Origin: JAWCLZ01 sp038850275
Lineage (GTDB): Archaea > Halobacteriota > JAWCLZ01
Assembly (NCBI GenBank): GCA_038850275.1
Contig: JAWCLZ010000013.1
Span: forward strand, 1 to 36,109
DNA length: 36,109 nucleotides
Direction: 5' to 3'
The notes under the pieces were generated by a model. It was not told where the DNA came from and ran no database searches. It saw only the letters and a list, made by a program, of their open reading frames with translations. A program made the translations under genes and the position numbers. Shown here one piece after another: positions 6,317 through 14,389 of this stretch. Positions within the stretch are counted from its first letter, which is position 1; each line of letters begins with the position of its first letter.

Positions 6317-6905
6317 CTTAAGAATTCTGCAGTCAAATGAGCGCAGTTCTCCTCAGCTGCAAGAAGTGGAGAAAGACCTCTATAAGAAGATAGCTGAATA
6401 TATCAAAACACTGGAGCAAAAGATTCAAGATTCCGAAGACCCTGAGACTCAGAAGATCAAGGATGAGCGCGATAGTGCAAAGCGCGTGGTTGAGAGTATT
6501 TTCGATAAAAGACTTGGGAAGATAATTCGCCTTGCTTCATTAAAAGCAAGCGGGCTTGGGAAGAGTCCAAAGAATTTAACCCCAGAAGAGCAAATAATCT
6601 TCGATTCCTTAGTTGAAACTCTAGAAAAAGGCAGAGCTGCTATACTAGGCCCCATTTTTACATCTAAAAAACCTATGAAGGCTGAGAGGGAAATAACCGA
6701 AAGCAATTTAAGTGGGGAGAGAGAAAATAAAAAATTCCTCACAATTAGAGTGCTTCAAGATATTCCTACTTTCCTAGGGATAGATGGCCGAAGCTATAAA
6801 TTAAAGCAGGAGGACATAGTGGTACTGCCAGCTTTAAATGCTAAAATCTGGATTGAGCGAAAGGTAGCAATACAAGTAATAATTCCCAAGGAGGACAAAG
6901 TATGA
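6297..6905 (+). CDS. gins51: GINS complex subunit Gins51 (Sld5/Psf1-type)
   Basis: About 202 residues. The N-terminal helical A domain carries an RLGKIIRLASLKAS helix. The small beta B domain is at the C-terminus (about 145-200): FLTIRVLQDIPTFLGIDGRS, then KQEDIVVLPALNAKIWIERK. A-then-B order marks Gins51 rather than Gins23. GINS couples the MCM helicase to the rest of the replisome. GTG 6297 (AGAGG 5 nt upstream) and ATG 6303 are both possible; the choice changes only two residues. It overlaps priS by about 20 nt and rpl44e by 4 nt. The place beside priS is common in archaea and supports the call. Confidence 0.9.
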   Translation: MNMNLDDLRILQSNERSSPQLQEVEKDLYKKIAEYIKTLEQKIQDSEDPETQKIKDERDSAKRVVESIFDKRLGKIIRLASLKASGLGKSPKNLTPEEQIIFDSLVETLEKGRAAILGPIFTSKKPMKAEREITESNLSGERENKKFLTIRVLQDIPTFLGIDGRSYKLKQEDIVVLPALNAKIWIERKVAIQVIIPKEDKV

Positions 6906-7183
6906 AGATGCCTAAAACCTTAAATACATTCTGCCCATTCTGCAAGAAGCATACTAAACACGAGATCGAGAAGGTTAAAAAAGGCAGACCCTCTGGGATG
7001 AGTAAAATTGAAAGGCAGAAAAGAGCTTCATATGGGATTGGAAATAGAGGCAAATTTTCAAAAGTTCCAGGTGGGGATAAACCAACTAAGCGCGTTGCAC
7101 TTAAATATCGCTGCACTGCTTGTAAAAAAGCCCATTTAAGATCAGGCTTTAGAGTATCGAGATTTGAACTAGTGGAGGCATAA
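6902..7183 (+). CDS. rpl44e: Large ribosomal subunit protein eL42 (L44e)
   Basis: 93 residues. The N-terminal MKMPKTLNTFCPFCKKHTKHE and the later RCTACKKAHLRSGFRVSRFEL are the signatures of the eL42/L44e zinc ribbon, with metal Cys in CPFC and CTAC. It sits at the ribosomal E site. ATG 6902 follows the strong SD AAGGAGG (6888-6894) at 7 nt and overlaps the gins51 stop (ATGA type). It begins the conserved archaeal group L44e-S27e-aIF2-alpha-Nop10. Confidence 0.97.
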   Translation: MKMPKTLNTFCPFCKKHTKHEIEKVKKGRPSGMSKIERQKRASYGIGNRGKFSKVPGGDKPTKRVALKYRCTACKKAHLRSGFRVSRFELVEA

Positions 7184-7189
7184 TTTGAT

Positions 7190-7366
7190 ATGGCTGAGTC
7201 CAAGAGTAAATTCCTTAGAGTGAAATGCGCTGATTGCGAAAATGAGCAAATAATCTTTGGAAGTGCCTCAAGCGTTGTTGAATGCATAGTTTGCGGGCGT
7301 ACACTTGCTGAGCCAACTGGGGGGAAAGCTGCTATAAAAACGCCAATAATAGAGGTGCTAGATTAA
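7190..7366 (+). CDS. rps27e: Small ribosomal subunit protein eS27
   Basis: 58 residues with the four-Cys zinc ribbon CADCENEQIIFGSASSVVEC then CxxCG (CADC and CIVCG), followed by LAEPTGGKA, the standard eS27 C-terminus. ATG 7190 lies 6 nt after the rpl44e stop; GGAGG at about 7173 supplies an SD. The stop TAA (7364-7366) is followed at once by the aIF2-alpha ATG. Confidence 0.97.
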   Translation: MAESKSKFLRVKCADCENEQIIFGSASSVVECIVCGRTLAEPTGGKAAIKTPIIEVLD

Positions 7367-8176
7367 ATGGAGCGCAAGCAATGGCCAGAGGTCAATGAGC
7401 TAGTGGTTTGTACTGTTAGCAATGTAGTTGACTTTGGTGCATTCGTTAAACTCGATGAATATGAAGGCAAAGAAGGACTTATTCATATCTCAGAAGTGGC
7501 AAGTGGTTGGATAAAGTACATTCGCGATCACGTTCGCGAGGGGCAAAAGATTGTTTGTAAAGTTTTAAATGTAGATCCAACGAGAGGGCATATTGACCTC
7601 TCCTTGAAGGATGTTAATGAGCATCAGCGCAGGGAAAAAATACAAGAGTGGAAGAACAAACAGAAGGCTTTAAAGTGGATACAGCTTGTAGCTGAGAACC
7701 TCAAACTTACACTTGAGCAGAAAATAGACCTTGAGAATAAACTTTATTCATTATATGGCAATCCTTATTTAGCTTTTGAGGATGCAGCGATAAATGGAGT
7801 AGAAGTACTCATAAAGCAGGGGATTGAGGAAACCCTAGCTGAGGGAATAGCTAAAATAGCTAGGGAGAATGTTAAAATTCCCAGCGTTGAGATAACTGGA
7901 TATGTGGATTTAATTTGCCCAACCCCCAATGGCATTGATATCATTAAAAAAGCATTAAAGGCAGCGAGCAAGGTAAGCGAGAATGATGTGAAACTCACAA
8001 TAACCTACGTTGGAGCTCCTAGGTATAGAATACACGTCATTGCTCCTGACTATAAAAAAGCCGAGAGCGTGCTTAGGAAAGCAGCTCAATCTGCAATTGA
8101 AATAGTGGAGAAAAACGAGGGCACTGGTGAATTTCATAGAGAAATCGATGAAAAACCTGCGAGGGCGAGAATTTGA
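7367..8176 (+). CDS. eif2a: Translation initiation factor aIF2, alpha subunit
   Basis: 269 residues, the typical size. Residues about 10-85 are an S1/OB fold (VVDFGAFVKLDEYEGKEGLIHISEVASGW, then VNVDPTRGHIDLSLK in modified form). A helical domain follows (KLTLEQKIDLENKLYSLYG), then the alpha/beta C-terminal domain that binds the gamma subunit (VKLTITYVGAPRYRIHVIAPDYKKAE). The heterotrimer brings initiator Met-tRNA to the ribosome. ATG 7367 directly follows the rps27e stop. The stop TGA (8174-8176) overlaps the TTG start of nop10 by 4 nt. Confidence 0.96.
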   Translation: MERKQWPEVNELVVCTVSNVVDFGAFVKLDEYEGKEGLIHISEVASGWIKYIRDHVREGQKIVCKVLNVDPTRGHIDLSLKDVNEHQRREKIQEWKNKQKALKWIQLVAENLKLTLEQKIDLENKLYSLYGNPYLAFEDAAINGVEVLIKQGIEETLAEGIAKIARENVKIPSVEITGYVDLICPTPNGIDIIKKALKAASKVSENDVKLTITYVGAPRYRIHVIAPDYKKAESVLRKAAQSAIEIVEKNEGTGEFHREIDEKPARARI

Positions 8177-8331
8177 AATCTAAGTTTAAGAAATGCAGCA
8201 ATTGCAGTACTTATACTTTTAGAGAGATCTGCCCAAAATGTGGATCAGAAGCGATCAATCCCCTTCCACCTCGCTTCTCACTTAAAGATCCCTATAGCAA
8301 ATACAGGCGGCTGGCTTTAAAGCAGAAGTGA
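8173..8331 (+). CDS. nop10: H/ACA RNP protein Nop10
   Basis: 52 residues starting at TTG 8173: KFKKCSNCSTYTFREICPKCG, then PLPPRFSLKDPYSKYRR. This is the full Nop10 signature with two zinc CxxC pairs and the conserved DPYxKYRR tail. It binds Cbf5 in RNA-guided pseudouridylation. The start overlaps the aIF2-alpha stop (TTGA), so translation is probably coupled; no ATG exists in this frame nearby. The pairing aIF2-alpha-Nop10 is widespread in archaea. A poly(A)-rich stretch follows before the symporter promoter. Confidence 0.95.
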   Translation: MKSKFKKCSNCSTYTFREICPKCGSEAINPLPPRFSLKDPYSKYRRLALKQK

Positions 8332-8371
8332 GAAAGAAAATAAAATAAAAATAAAATAAAACCAAAAAGAA

Positions 8372-8408
8372 TTTTTATAAGAATTGCTAATGCATTGAAA
8401 GGGTGATC
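8372..8408 (+). promoter_or_regulatory. Promoter and SD of the symporter gene
   Basis: TATA-like TTTTTATAA at 8372-8380 predicts a start of transcription near 8402. GGTGATC (8402-8408), complementary to the archaeal 16S rRNA 3' end, stands before ATG 8416. Confidence 0.5.
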
Positions 8409-8415
8409 CATTGAG

Positions 8416-10335
8416 ATGGATAGCTATACAGCATTCTTAATTCTTTTAATAATCTATATTTCAATATTAATATTAATTGGCTGGAGATTTGTGAGATATC
8501 AACGCTCAATCGTGGACTTCTGGGTAGCTGGTAGAGAAATAGGTGCCTTGAACATTGGTTTCTCCAGCGCAGCCTCTTGGCTAACTGCAGGGGCATTTCT
8601 CCTTGCCACTGGGTTATTCATGATGCTTGGCCTAGGCTCAATTTGGATTTGGGTTGCACCAAATATCATAGCTCTAGCATTGATAGCGTTGCTAGTTAAA
8701 AAGATTAAAAATACCCCAGCACTCACTCAGCCTGAGCTCTTGGAAATACGGTATAGCTCAATGGTTCGCGCTCCAATTGCAATTGCTATTACTGTTACAA
8801 TGATTCTATTCTCAGTTTCAGACTTCAAAGGGTTCTCATATGTATTAAGCGTTTTCTTCGGTACCCCTGAGGTAATAGCAGTTATAATAATGATAGCTTC
8901 AGTGAGTGCATATGTAACTCTAGGTGGTTTTAGAGCAGTGGTCTGGACTGATGCCATTCAATTTCTATTCCTCGCAGGACTAGCAACTTGCGTTGGTCTA
9001 TTTGCAATCATAATTCCCACCTATACCCCAGTTGGAGCAGAGCATGCAACTTATACCCTTAGCGAGATGTTCCTGAGACTCCCGGCTAGTTGGTGGGATC
9101 CCTTCCTCTATGGAGGGGTGGCTGGAGCGGCTCTTCTCCTGCTAGCTCTTTTACCAGGCTGGGTTGCTGAGCAAGATCCCTGGCAGAAGATCTGGGCAGC
9201 GAAGGATGAAAAAGCTGCGAGGAATGGCTTGCTATTTGGATCCTTTTTACTTTTCTTGATCTACTTCGCTTGTTTCTTAACAGCAGTTGGTTTAAATGCA
9301 ATTTACCCTACGCCTGAGAACGAGCCAGCGGCTGAGCAAATCTATCTCCAATTCATATTAGACTTCGCTCCCAGTTGGATCATTGCGTTTTTTGCAATTG
9401 GCTTCGCCGCTGCCTCTATGTCCTGCACTGATACCTTTGCAACCTCAGGTGCTTCTTGCATATCTCGAGATATAATTCAGCGTCATCTCTTGCCAAGTGC
9501 TACTCAAAAGCAGATGATAGCTATAAATAGAATCCTAGTTATAGCTATGGTAGCGATAGCTGGTTTTATCTCTCTCCACGTTGCAAGTATAATTGAAGCA
9601 GTGATTATTGCAACTGTTATTGGAACCACTTCTTATTTCTTCCCTATAATCGGGGGACTATACTGGAAGAGAGCAACCAACTGGGGAGCATTCGCAGGTG
9701 CAGTTGTAGGTTTCATCGCGCAATCCACTCTTGTGGTGTTGGAGAAAATGGGATTATATAGTGAGTTATTCGCAAATCCACTTATGCAGGAACACGGCGT
9801 ACTCTTGGGCTTGAGTTTAAGTGCTATTGCTTTCATAGGTGTATCACTAGCTACAAAGCCATCTGAGGAAACTAAGCTGGCTCCTTTCTTCAGAGATGTG
9901 GCTGATAGATTATTCAAGCGTGAAGTACTTGAGAGCATTGATCTCGAGGATCCTAAATTCCAGAGTATAATTAATAAACTTGAGAAAAAGATCACTGGCG
10001 CTAGAGCGCATTTGCATTTAACAGTTAATGTAAAGCCAGCAGCTGCAGATGGAGGCTTGCTCAACTGGAAAGAATTCACTCGAGAACTTAAAATGATGCA
10101 TCCAAAGTGGGTAACCCCGACTGGCTATGATGTGGTCTATCGCCTTTCCCACGGGGATATGCTCACTTGCGTGAAATTAATGCTAGGAGATAAAAATCAA
10201 CTATGGCTGTCTTCGGAGCCCAAGCTCGAGGAAATTAGTGATTTGGAGAAGGAATTATTCATTGCCTATGAAGAAATCGAAGGAGTGCTTGCTGCACTTG
10301 GTATGAGTGCTTCCATAGCAATGCTTAAGGAGTGA
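8416..10335 (+). CDS. Sodium:solute symporter family (SSS) transporter with C-terminal cytoplasmic domain
   Basis: 639 residues. Residues about 5-490 hold about 13 membrane helices of the SSS/LeuT-like fold. The family core motifs FWVAGREIGALNIGFSSAASW near the N-terminus, LPGWVAEQDPWQKIWAAKDE, and FAAASMSCTDTFATSGAS are visible, the last being the helix with Ser/Thr that lines the Na+ site. It imports a solute (amino acid, organic acid or similar) with Na+; the substrate cannot be read. About 140 residues remain after the last helix, a soluble tail (DPKFQSIINKLEKKITGARAHLHLTVN, then a mixed alpha/beta segment) longer than in PutP-type members. Its stop is 3 nt before the geranylgeranyl reductase ATG. 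Confidence 0.9.
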   Translation: MDSYTAFLILLIIYISILILIGWRFVRYQRSIVDFWVAGREIGALNIGFSSAASWLTAGAFLLATGLFMMLGLGSIWIWVAPNIIALALIALLVKKIKNTPALTQPELLEIRYSSMVRAPIAIAITVTMILFSVSDFKGFSYVLSVFFGTPEVIAVIIMIASVSAYVTLGGFRAVVWTDAIQFLFLAGLATCVGLFAIIIPTYTPVGAEHATYTLSEMFLRLPASWWDPFLYGGVAGAALLLLALLPGWVAEQDPWQKIWAAKDEKAARNGLLFGSFLLFLIYFACFLTAVGLNAIYPTPENEPAAEQIYLQFILDFAPSWIIAFFAIGFAAASMSCTDTFATSGASCISRDIIQRHLLPSATQKQMIAINRILVIAMVAIAGFISLHVASIIEAVIIATVIGTTSYFFPIIGGLYWKRATNWGAFAGAVVGFIAQSTLVVLEKMGLYSELFANPLMQEHGVLLGLSLSAIAFIGVSLATKPSEETKLAPFFRDVADRLFKREVLESIDLEDPKFQSIINKLEKKITGARAHLHLTVNVKPAAADGGLLNWKEFTRELKMMHPKWVTPTGYDVVYRLSHGDMLTCVKLMLGDKNQLWLSSEPKLEEISDLEKELFIAYEEIEGVLAALGMSASIAMLKE

Positions 10336-10338
10336 TTC

Positions 10339-11523
10339 ATGGAAAGAAGGCGCTGTGATATCGCAATTGTTGGTGCAGGCCCAGCTGGTAGCACAGCTGC
10401 TAAATATGCAGCGAAGCACGGCTTTGAAGTGCTTTTAATTGATAAGAAATCTGAAATAGGTATACCAATGCAATGTGGAGGCTTTCTCCCGCAGCTTCAC
10501 GAGCTTAAGCTCCTCCTTCCAAATGCAAAGTGCTTGGAGGAATTGACGAGTTACTCTAGTTACTGCATTACAACTAAGACAGATTACCTTGGATTCATCT
10601 CCCCTAGTTGTGAGGTAAAACAGTTTCACGTTGACGCGAATATAGTTGATAGAAGGAGATTTGATAAATATCTAGCTCAAGAAGCAGCTCGAGCAGGCGC
10701 TGAGATATTATTGGAAACCAAGGTCGTGGATTTGGATCTAGAGAAGTCAATTCTCAAAGCTATCGCGTTAAATAGCGATCGTGAATTTATGATAGAAGCT
10801 AAGGTAATAATTGGAGCAGATGGCCCAGCTTCAAGAATAGCAAGAGCTTGCAAGCTTGTGAAGCACTACGATCCCATGGATTTAAGCCAGGGATTTCAAT
10901 ATGAAGTGGTGGATGCTGAGATAGACTGTAAAACAGTTGAAATGTACTTCAGTCGAAAATATGCACCTGGGGGTTATGCTTGGATCATACCAACTGGTAG
11001 TGATACAGCTAATGTAGGGGTTGGAATTCGATTGCCATTTGCTGAGAAGAACTTAACGGCTAAGCATTATTTAATGCGATTCATAAAAGAACATCCCCTA
11101 GCGAGAGATAAACTCTCCAAGGCAAAGATAACCTCGGTAATGCGGGGAATCATACCAGCTGGAGGAGCTCCTTCTAAAACGCAAGTTAAAAATATTTTAA
11201 TTGCAGGGGATGCCGCTGGCATGCTCATGCCCACAAGTGGCGGTGGAATACCCCTAGCTCTAGTGGCTGGTAGAATTGCAGGTGAAATTGCAGCTAAATA
11301 CCTCCAAGGCAATGCCTCGCTCGAGGAATATGAACATAGTTGGCGAATGGAAATAGGCGAGGATTTGGAAACCTCGCTTTTAATTAGAAGGATGCTTGAT
11401 GCATTTATGAAGAACGACTTCCTTATGTCATCGCTTATGAAAATTCTTTCAGCTGAGCAAATGGTGGATTTGCAGAGGGGAAAGCTTTCCCCAACTTTGA
11501 AGAAATTGCTCGTTAATTTTTAA
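10339..11523 (+). CDS. Geranylgeranyl reductase family FAD-dependent oxidoreductase
   Basis: 394 residues, standard for archaeal digeranylgeranylglycerophospholipid reductases, which saturate isoprenoid chains of membrane lipids. The N-terminal FAD site is DIAIVGAGPAGSTAAKYAA (GxGxxG). MQCGGFLP supplies the family's Cys loop, GADGPASRIAR is the second FAD motif, and GDAAGMLMPTSGGGIPLAL is the third, ribityl-binding motif. ATG 10339 follows GGAGTGAT at about 10328-10335. It is co-transcribed with the symporter, an unexpected pairing. Other members act on quinones or chlorophyll precursors, so the lipid role is the likely one but not proved. Confidence 0.9.
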   Translation: MERRRCDIAIVGAGPAGSTAAKYAAKHGFEVLLIDKKSEIGIPMQCGGFLPQLHELKLLLPNAKCLEELTSYSSYCITTKTDYLGFISPSCEVKQFHVDANIVDRRRFDKYLAQEAARAGAEILLETKVVDLDLEKSILKAIALNSDREFMIEAKVIIGADGPASRIARACKLVKHYDPMDLSQGFQYEVVDAEIDCKTVEMYFSRKYAPGGYAWIIPTGSDTANVGVGIRLPFAEKNLTAKHYLMRFIKEHPLARDKLSKAKITSVMRGIIPAGGAPSKTQVKNILIAGDAAGMLMPTSGGGIPLALVAGRIAGEIAAKYLQGNASLEEYEHSWRMEIGEDLETSLLIRRMLDAFMKNDFLMSSLMKILSAEQMVDLQRGKLSPTLKKLLVNF

Positions 11524-11539
11524 TATAATTGCCTAGTTA

Positions 11540-12409
11540 TTAATTTTTAATCCAGTTAATAGCTCTCTCCACGCTTCTCTTAATCCCATATTTCTTTTTA
11601 AAATAGCTAAAGATATTTGCAACATCGCGCCTTAAGAATTCTAAAGCGTGAGAATGTTTAGTAGTTACATACTGCGGCCAATCAATTATTGAAATGCCCT
11701 CGGGGCTTATCATCACATTGAACTCGCTTAAATCTCCATGTATAATACCAATTTTATATGCCTTTTTAACTTCCTGTAGAATTAGATTTAAAACCTCCCG
11801 TCTATCCTCTGGCTTTATCTTAGCCTTATATAGCTCAACGCCTGGTAAATCACTCATAACTATTGCATTGCGATTTTGATCCACAGGTTGCGGTACTGAA
11901 ACGCTGGGATATAATATCTCAAGAGCATTGAATTCTCTTTCAGCTGCTAGTCTAGAGGCATACATCCAAGAGAAATGGGATTTATCGAGCAAGTAATCTC
12001 TTGAGCGCTTAACGTGTTTAAAGCTAATCCTCCCCTCTCTATGGAATTTAACAATCAATCTTCGATTGCTAGGTCCGAGGGCATCATAGACCTCTGATTC
12101 TTTGCCCACGTTAATTTTTGAGCCAAGTGCCTCTATTGTCCCCCTGAGTACAAGCGCTCTAAGGGCAAGTTGGTCGTAGCCTTTGAAAAGTAATTGATAT
12201 CCAGTGAAAGCTGCTATTCTCCTTTGAATCAGTGATCTATATGCAAGTCGAGATAGGCTTTTATCAACGATAGCTTCATCTAGACCTGAGTATCTATAAA
12301 TCTCCTCCACGGGAACCCATTCATAGTGGCGCATTCCAGTTTCTATAGCTGTAAGCACTCTGAAGTCTTCTCTCGTGAGCTCTCGAAAGATAAGTGCAGT
12401 TTCCTTCAT
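11540..12409 (-). CDS. rio2: Rio2-type serine/threonine protein kinase / ATPase
   Basis: 289 residues. The N-terminal winged helix (residues about 10-85) is special to Rio2. The kinase core has the nucleotide-loop region LGSKINVGKESEVYDALG, catalytic Lys in LIVKFHREG, HGDLSEFNVM (catalytic Asp, about residue 221) and ISIIDWPQYV (metal Asp). Rio2 acts in late maturation of the 40S/30S subunit. ATG 12409 lies about 29 nt from a minus-strand TATA box, giving a leaderless mRNA. It is divergent from a two-gene operon with an MJ1316 domain. Confidence 0.95.
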   Translation of the reverse strand: MKETALIFRELTREDFRVLTAIETGMRHYEWVPVEEIYRYSGLDEAIVDKSLSRLAYRSLIQRRIAAFTGYQLLFKGYDQLALRALVLRGTIEALGSKINVGKESEVYDALGPSNRRLIVKFHREGRISFKHVKRSRDYLLDKSHFSWMYASRLAAEREFNALEILYPSVSVPQPVDQNRNAIVMSDLPGVELYKAKIKPEDRREVLNLILQEVKKAYKIGIIHGDLSEFNVMISPEGISIIDWPQYVTTKHSHALEFLRRDVANIFSYFKKKYGIKRSVERAINWIKN

Positions 12410-12433
12410 CTAGCAAAAGAATTAGCTATGTAT

Positions 12434-12531
12434 TATAAAAATCAATCGCAAGTTATATTTCCTTCCCCATCCATTCGAGAGCGAAACTTGAGCAAAAGCT
12501 ATATATAATATTTCTATAAATTATATAAATG
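12434..12531. promoter_or_regulatory. Divergent promoter region between rio2 and the DUF504 operon
   Basis: Minus strand: TTTTTATAATAC (about 12444-12433) before the rio2 ATG 12409. Plus strand: CTATATATAAT (about 12499-12509) and ATTATATAAATG (about 12520-12531). The latter predicts transcription from about 12551, leaving a short leader with SD GGGAGG (12564-12569). Confidence 0.5.
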
Positions 12532-12575
12532 CAGTTTTTAAAAACGGCTTGGCGGGATGGATTGGGAGGGCTGAG

Positions 12576-12755
12576 ATGATAGTTAGAATCACAATTCCGC
12601 TGAGTGCATTCACCTATAAGGATGCTCTAAAGCTCAGCCAAGAGTATCCCGTTGATGTTTGGTTTGATGCAGATCAAAAGGGCTTAGTTATCTCAGGCCG
12701 AATTCAAGATATCATAGATATGCATCGAGACATGAGAAAAACTGGCAAGTTATAA
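12576..12755 (+). CDS. Small protein of unknown function upstream of DUF504 gene
   Basis: 59 residues (MIVRITIPLSAFTYKDALKL...): one strand-helix-strand-helix unit with no metal or membrane motif. I do not recognise it. TTG 12549 is also in frame, but ATG 12576 has SD GGGAGG (12564-12569) 6 nt upstream. The TAA stop overlaps the next ATG by one base, so it is coupled to the MJ1316-domain gene and may act with it in RNA processing; that is inference. Confidence 0.72.
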   Translation: MIVRITIPLSAFTYKDALKLSQEYPVDVWFDADQKGLVISGRIQDIIDMHRDMRKTGKL

Positions 12756-13003
12756 TGCTGCCTAGAGAGATTTTAAATAAACTTAAATGGAGTCCGGATC
12801 TTAATTTCCAAAACTATGAACTTGTTATAATTCATAGAGGCGCTCCAGGGGATGTTAAGATAGTTAAATGCAGAGATATACTCCACCTAGGCAGGGGCTT
12901 TTTTGAGGCATCAATTGAAGGTAGAAAAACTTTGATACCCTATCATAGAATCAAGGAAATTCGCGAGATCAATGGAAAAGTTATATGGAAGAAGCGATGT
13001 TGA
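12755..13003 (+). CDS. DUF504 / UPF0248 protein (MJ1316-type RNA-end domain)
   Basis: 82 residues. The family pattern is visible: NKLKWSPDLNFQNYELVIIHRG, then GDVKIVKCRDILHLGRGFFE and IPYHRIKEIR near the C-terminus. Published comparative genomics treats the MJ1316 domain as a likely sensor of cyclic-phosphate RNA ends, often associated with RNA repair and ligation proteins. The ATG overlaps the stop of the upstream 59-residue protein. Rio2, a ribosome assembly factor, is divergent. Confidence 0.85.
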   Translation: MLPREILNKLKWSPDLNFQNYELVIIHRGAPGDVKIVKCRDILHLGRGFFEASIEGRKTLIPYHRIKEIREINGKVIWKKRC

Positions 13004-13042
13004 GCAAAACTTATATTTCAAGAAATTTTAACTGGAGAGGGG

Positions 13043-13471
13043 ATGAATATTAAGATCACTAGTAGTTACTTAATTGATTCTCTATTGCTCTCATTTAGTG
13101 TTTCAATGCTGATTTTATTCGTAGCATTTGGCTTGATGTATATATTTGAGAATAAGGAGAGTCCAATTTCCATTCCCCTCTTATTGCTTTTAATAGCCAC
13201 GTCATTCATCGTTGGCTCTGCTTATTTTGATAAAAAAGGCGCGCATTCCATTTATTCCTTAATAGGCGGCGCGATTGTATCAGCAAGTGCTACCTTCATC
13301 ATTACCTCGGTAATTGGCGGGATAAGATATTTATTAACTAACTTATCAACTGGCTCAATTCCACCGCTTGAATCCATAATTTCAGTGATTGCATTGCTTA
13401 TGATCGCAAGCTTGGTAATTCTGAGGATTATTATATATCAAGTAAAAATAAGCAGCAGTTATTACAAATGA
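13043..13471 (+). CDS. Four-helix membrane protein, unknown function
   Basis: 142 residues with four predicted membrane spans: about 12-34, 42-60, 72-94 and 110-132. No charged residues stand inside the helices beyond the loop ENKES and the DKKGAH turn. No known motif. ATG 13043 is about 28 nt from TATA-like ACTTATATTT (13010-13019), with GGAGAGGGG directly before it, so a leaderless start is likely. It is probably a single-gene unit. Confidence 0.72.
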   Translation: MNIKITSSYLIDSLLLSFSVSMLILFVAFGLMYIFENKESPISIPLLLLLIATSFIVGSAYFDKKGAHSIYSLIGGAIVSASATFIITSVIGGIRYLLTNLSTGSIPPLESIISVIALLMIASLVILRIIIYQVKISSSYYK

Positions 13472-13556
13472 TAATTACACTTGATTATTATATTTGATAT
13501 TTTATCCAAAGGATTTATTAATACTAATTTTTAAAATTACTAATTGGTGAAAGAAA

Positions 13557-13916
13557 ATGGAACTCGAAAACTTAGTAAAAACAATGATGCCATATCTCAA
13601 GGAGCAGACAATTGTGGACTTTTTAATTCTAAAGAGAACATTGGATGACAATAGATATGCCATGATGAAGCGCAAAGCAGTTGATGAAATCTCAGCAGTT
13701 ATGCTAGCTGCAGCTAAGAATGGAGAGCTATTCTCCGATGTAGTTAAATGGGGAATTGAAAATGGAATAGCTTCAATTGCAACCTTCTCTAGGAGAAAAG
13801 ACTTCCTCAAAAGCCTAGGTATAATAAAAGAAGAAAGCGTTAAATCCAGATTTGGCAGACCAAAAATCAAGATGGGCTTGAGCGAGGAAAAATTCCTAGA
13901 ACACTTCATGATTTAA
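13557..13916 (+). CDS. Small helical protein with possible C-terminal winged helix
   Basis: 119 residues, soluble and all-helical until about residue 85. The end (ATFSRRKDFLKSLGIIKEESVKSRFGRPKIKMGLSEEKF) has a helix, a basic GRPKIKMGLSEE hairpin and a final helix, like the wing of ArsR-type regulators ('GRPxKxYxLTE'). It could be a transcription regulator, but I do not recognise a family. The promoter is TTTATTAAT at 13513-13521; SD GGTGA (13545-13549) lies 7 nt before ATG 13557. It converges with DUF371, with 9 nt between stops. Confidence 0.72.
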   Translation: MELENLVKTMMPYLKEQTIVDFLILKRTLDDNRYAMMKRKAVDEISAVMLAAAKNGELFSDVVKWGIENGIASIATFSRRKDFLKSLGIIKEESVKSRFGRPKIKMGLSEEKFLEHFMI

Positions 13917-13925
13917 AAATTCAAA

Positions 13926-14348
13926 TTAAAAATTAACTGCAAGTTGGACTATAATCTTTGCTCCTAGTTTTAGTTTTTCAACAAGAGCTCTATTTAAATC
14001 AATTGCAGCTTTATCCGCTTGCACCATTAAAGTTCTACCACAGCTATAATTGGATCGCCTCACAACTAAACTTCTAGAATCAGTGAAGCTTAATTTCTCG
14101 CTTCCCCTCCCCCTTATCCTCTCATGTAGTTCCTCTACGTAGATATCAATAGTGATCTCTGCATCATTTCTTTTAGCTAGATTTTTGAATTCTTGGGATA
14201 GATCTGCAGCTGCTTTACTTACCTCCACACCAATGATGCAATCTGCCCTTCTACTTATATCAACATCCTTAGTCAATTCAAATGTAGTCCTATGCTTAGC
14301 AGTAATATTTCTATGGCCCTTTGCGTGGAGTACTTCAAAAACTTGCAT
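13926..14348 (-). CDS. DUF371 family protein
   Basis: 140 residues. It matches the archaeal DUF371 family: an N-terminal EVLHAKGHRNITAKHRTTFELTKD segment, then DISRRADCIIGVEVSKAA, and the later RRSNYSCGRTLMVQADKAAIDLNRAL. The role is unknown; the family is small, soluble and restricted to archaea. ATG 14348 is about 22-27 nt from a minus-strand TATA region (14379-14364), implying a leaderless mRNA. It stands alone on its strand. Confidence 0.88.
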   Translation of the reverse strand: MQVFEVLHAKGHRNITAKHRTTFELTKDVDISRRADCIIGVEVSKAAADLSQEFKNLAKRNDAEITIDIYVEELHERIRGRGSEKLSFTDSRSLVVRRSNYSCGRTLMVQADKAAIDLNRALVEKLKLGAKIIVQLAVNF

Positions 14349-14363
14349 AGAATAAAGTTATAC

Positions 14364-14379
14364 TTTATAAATTATATTT
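14364..14379 (-). promoter_or_regulatory. TATA region of the DUF371 gene
   Basis: On the minus strand AATATAATTTATAAAG spans 14379-14364. Its upstream part (about 14377-14370) is 26 nt from ATG 14348. Confidence 0.5.
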
Positions 14380-14389
14380 TTTTGGAATT

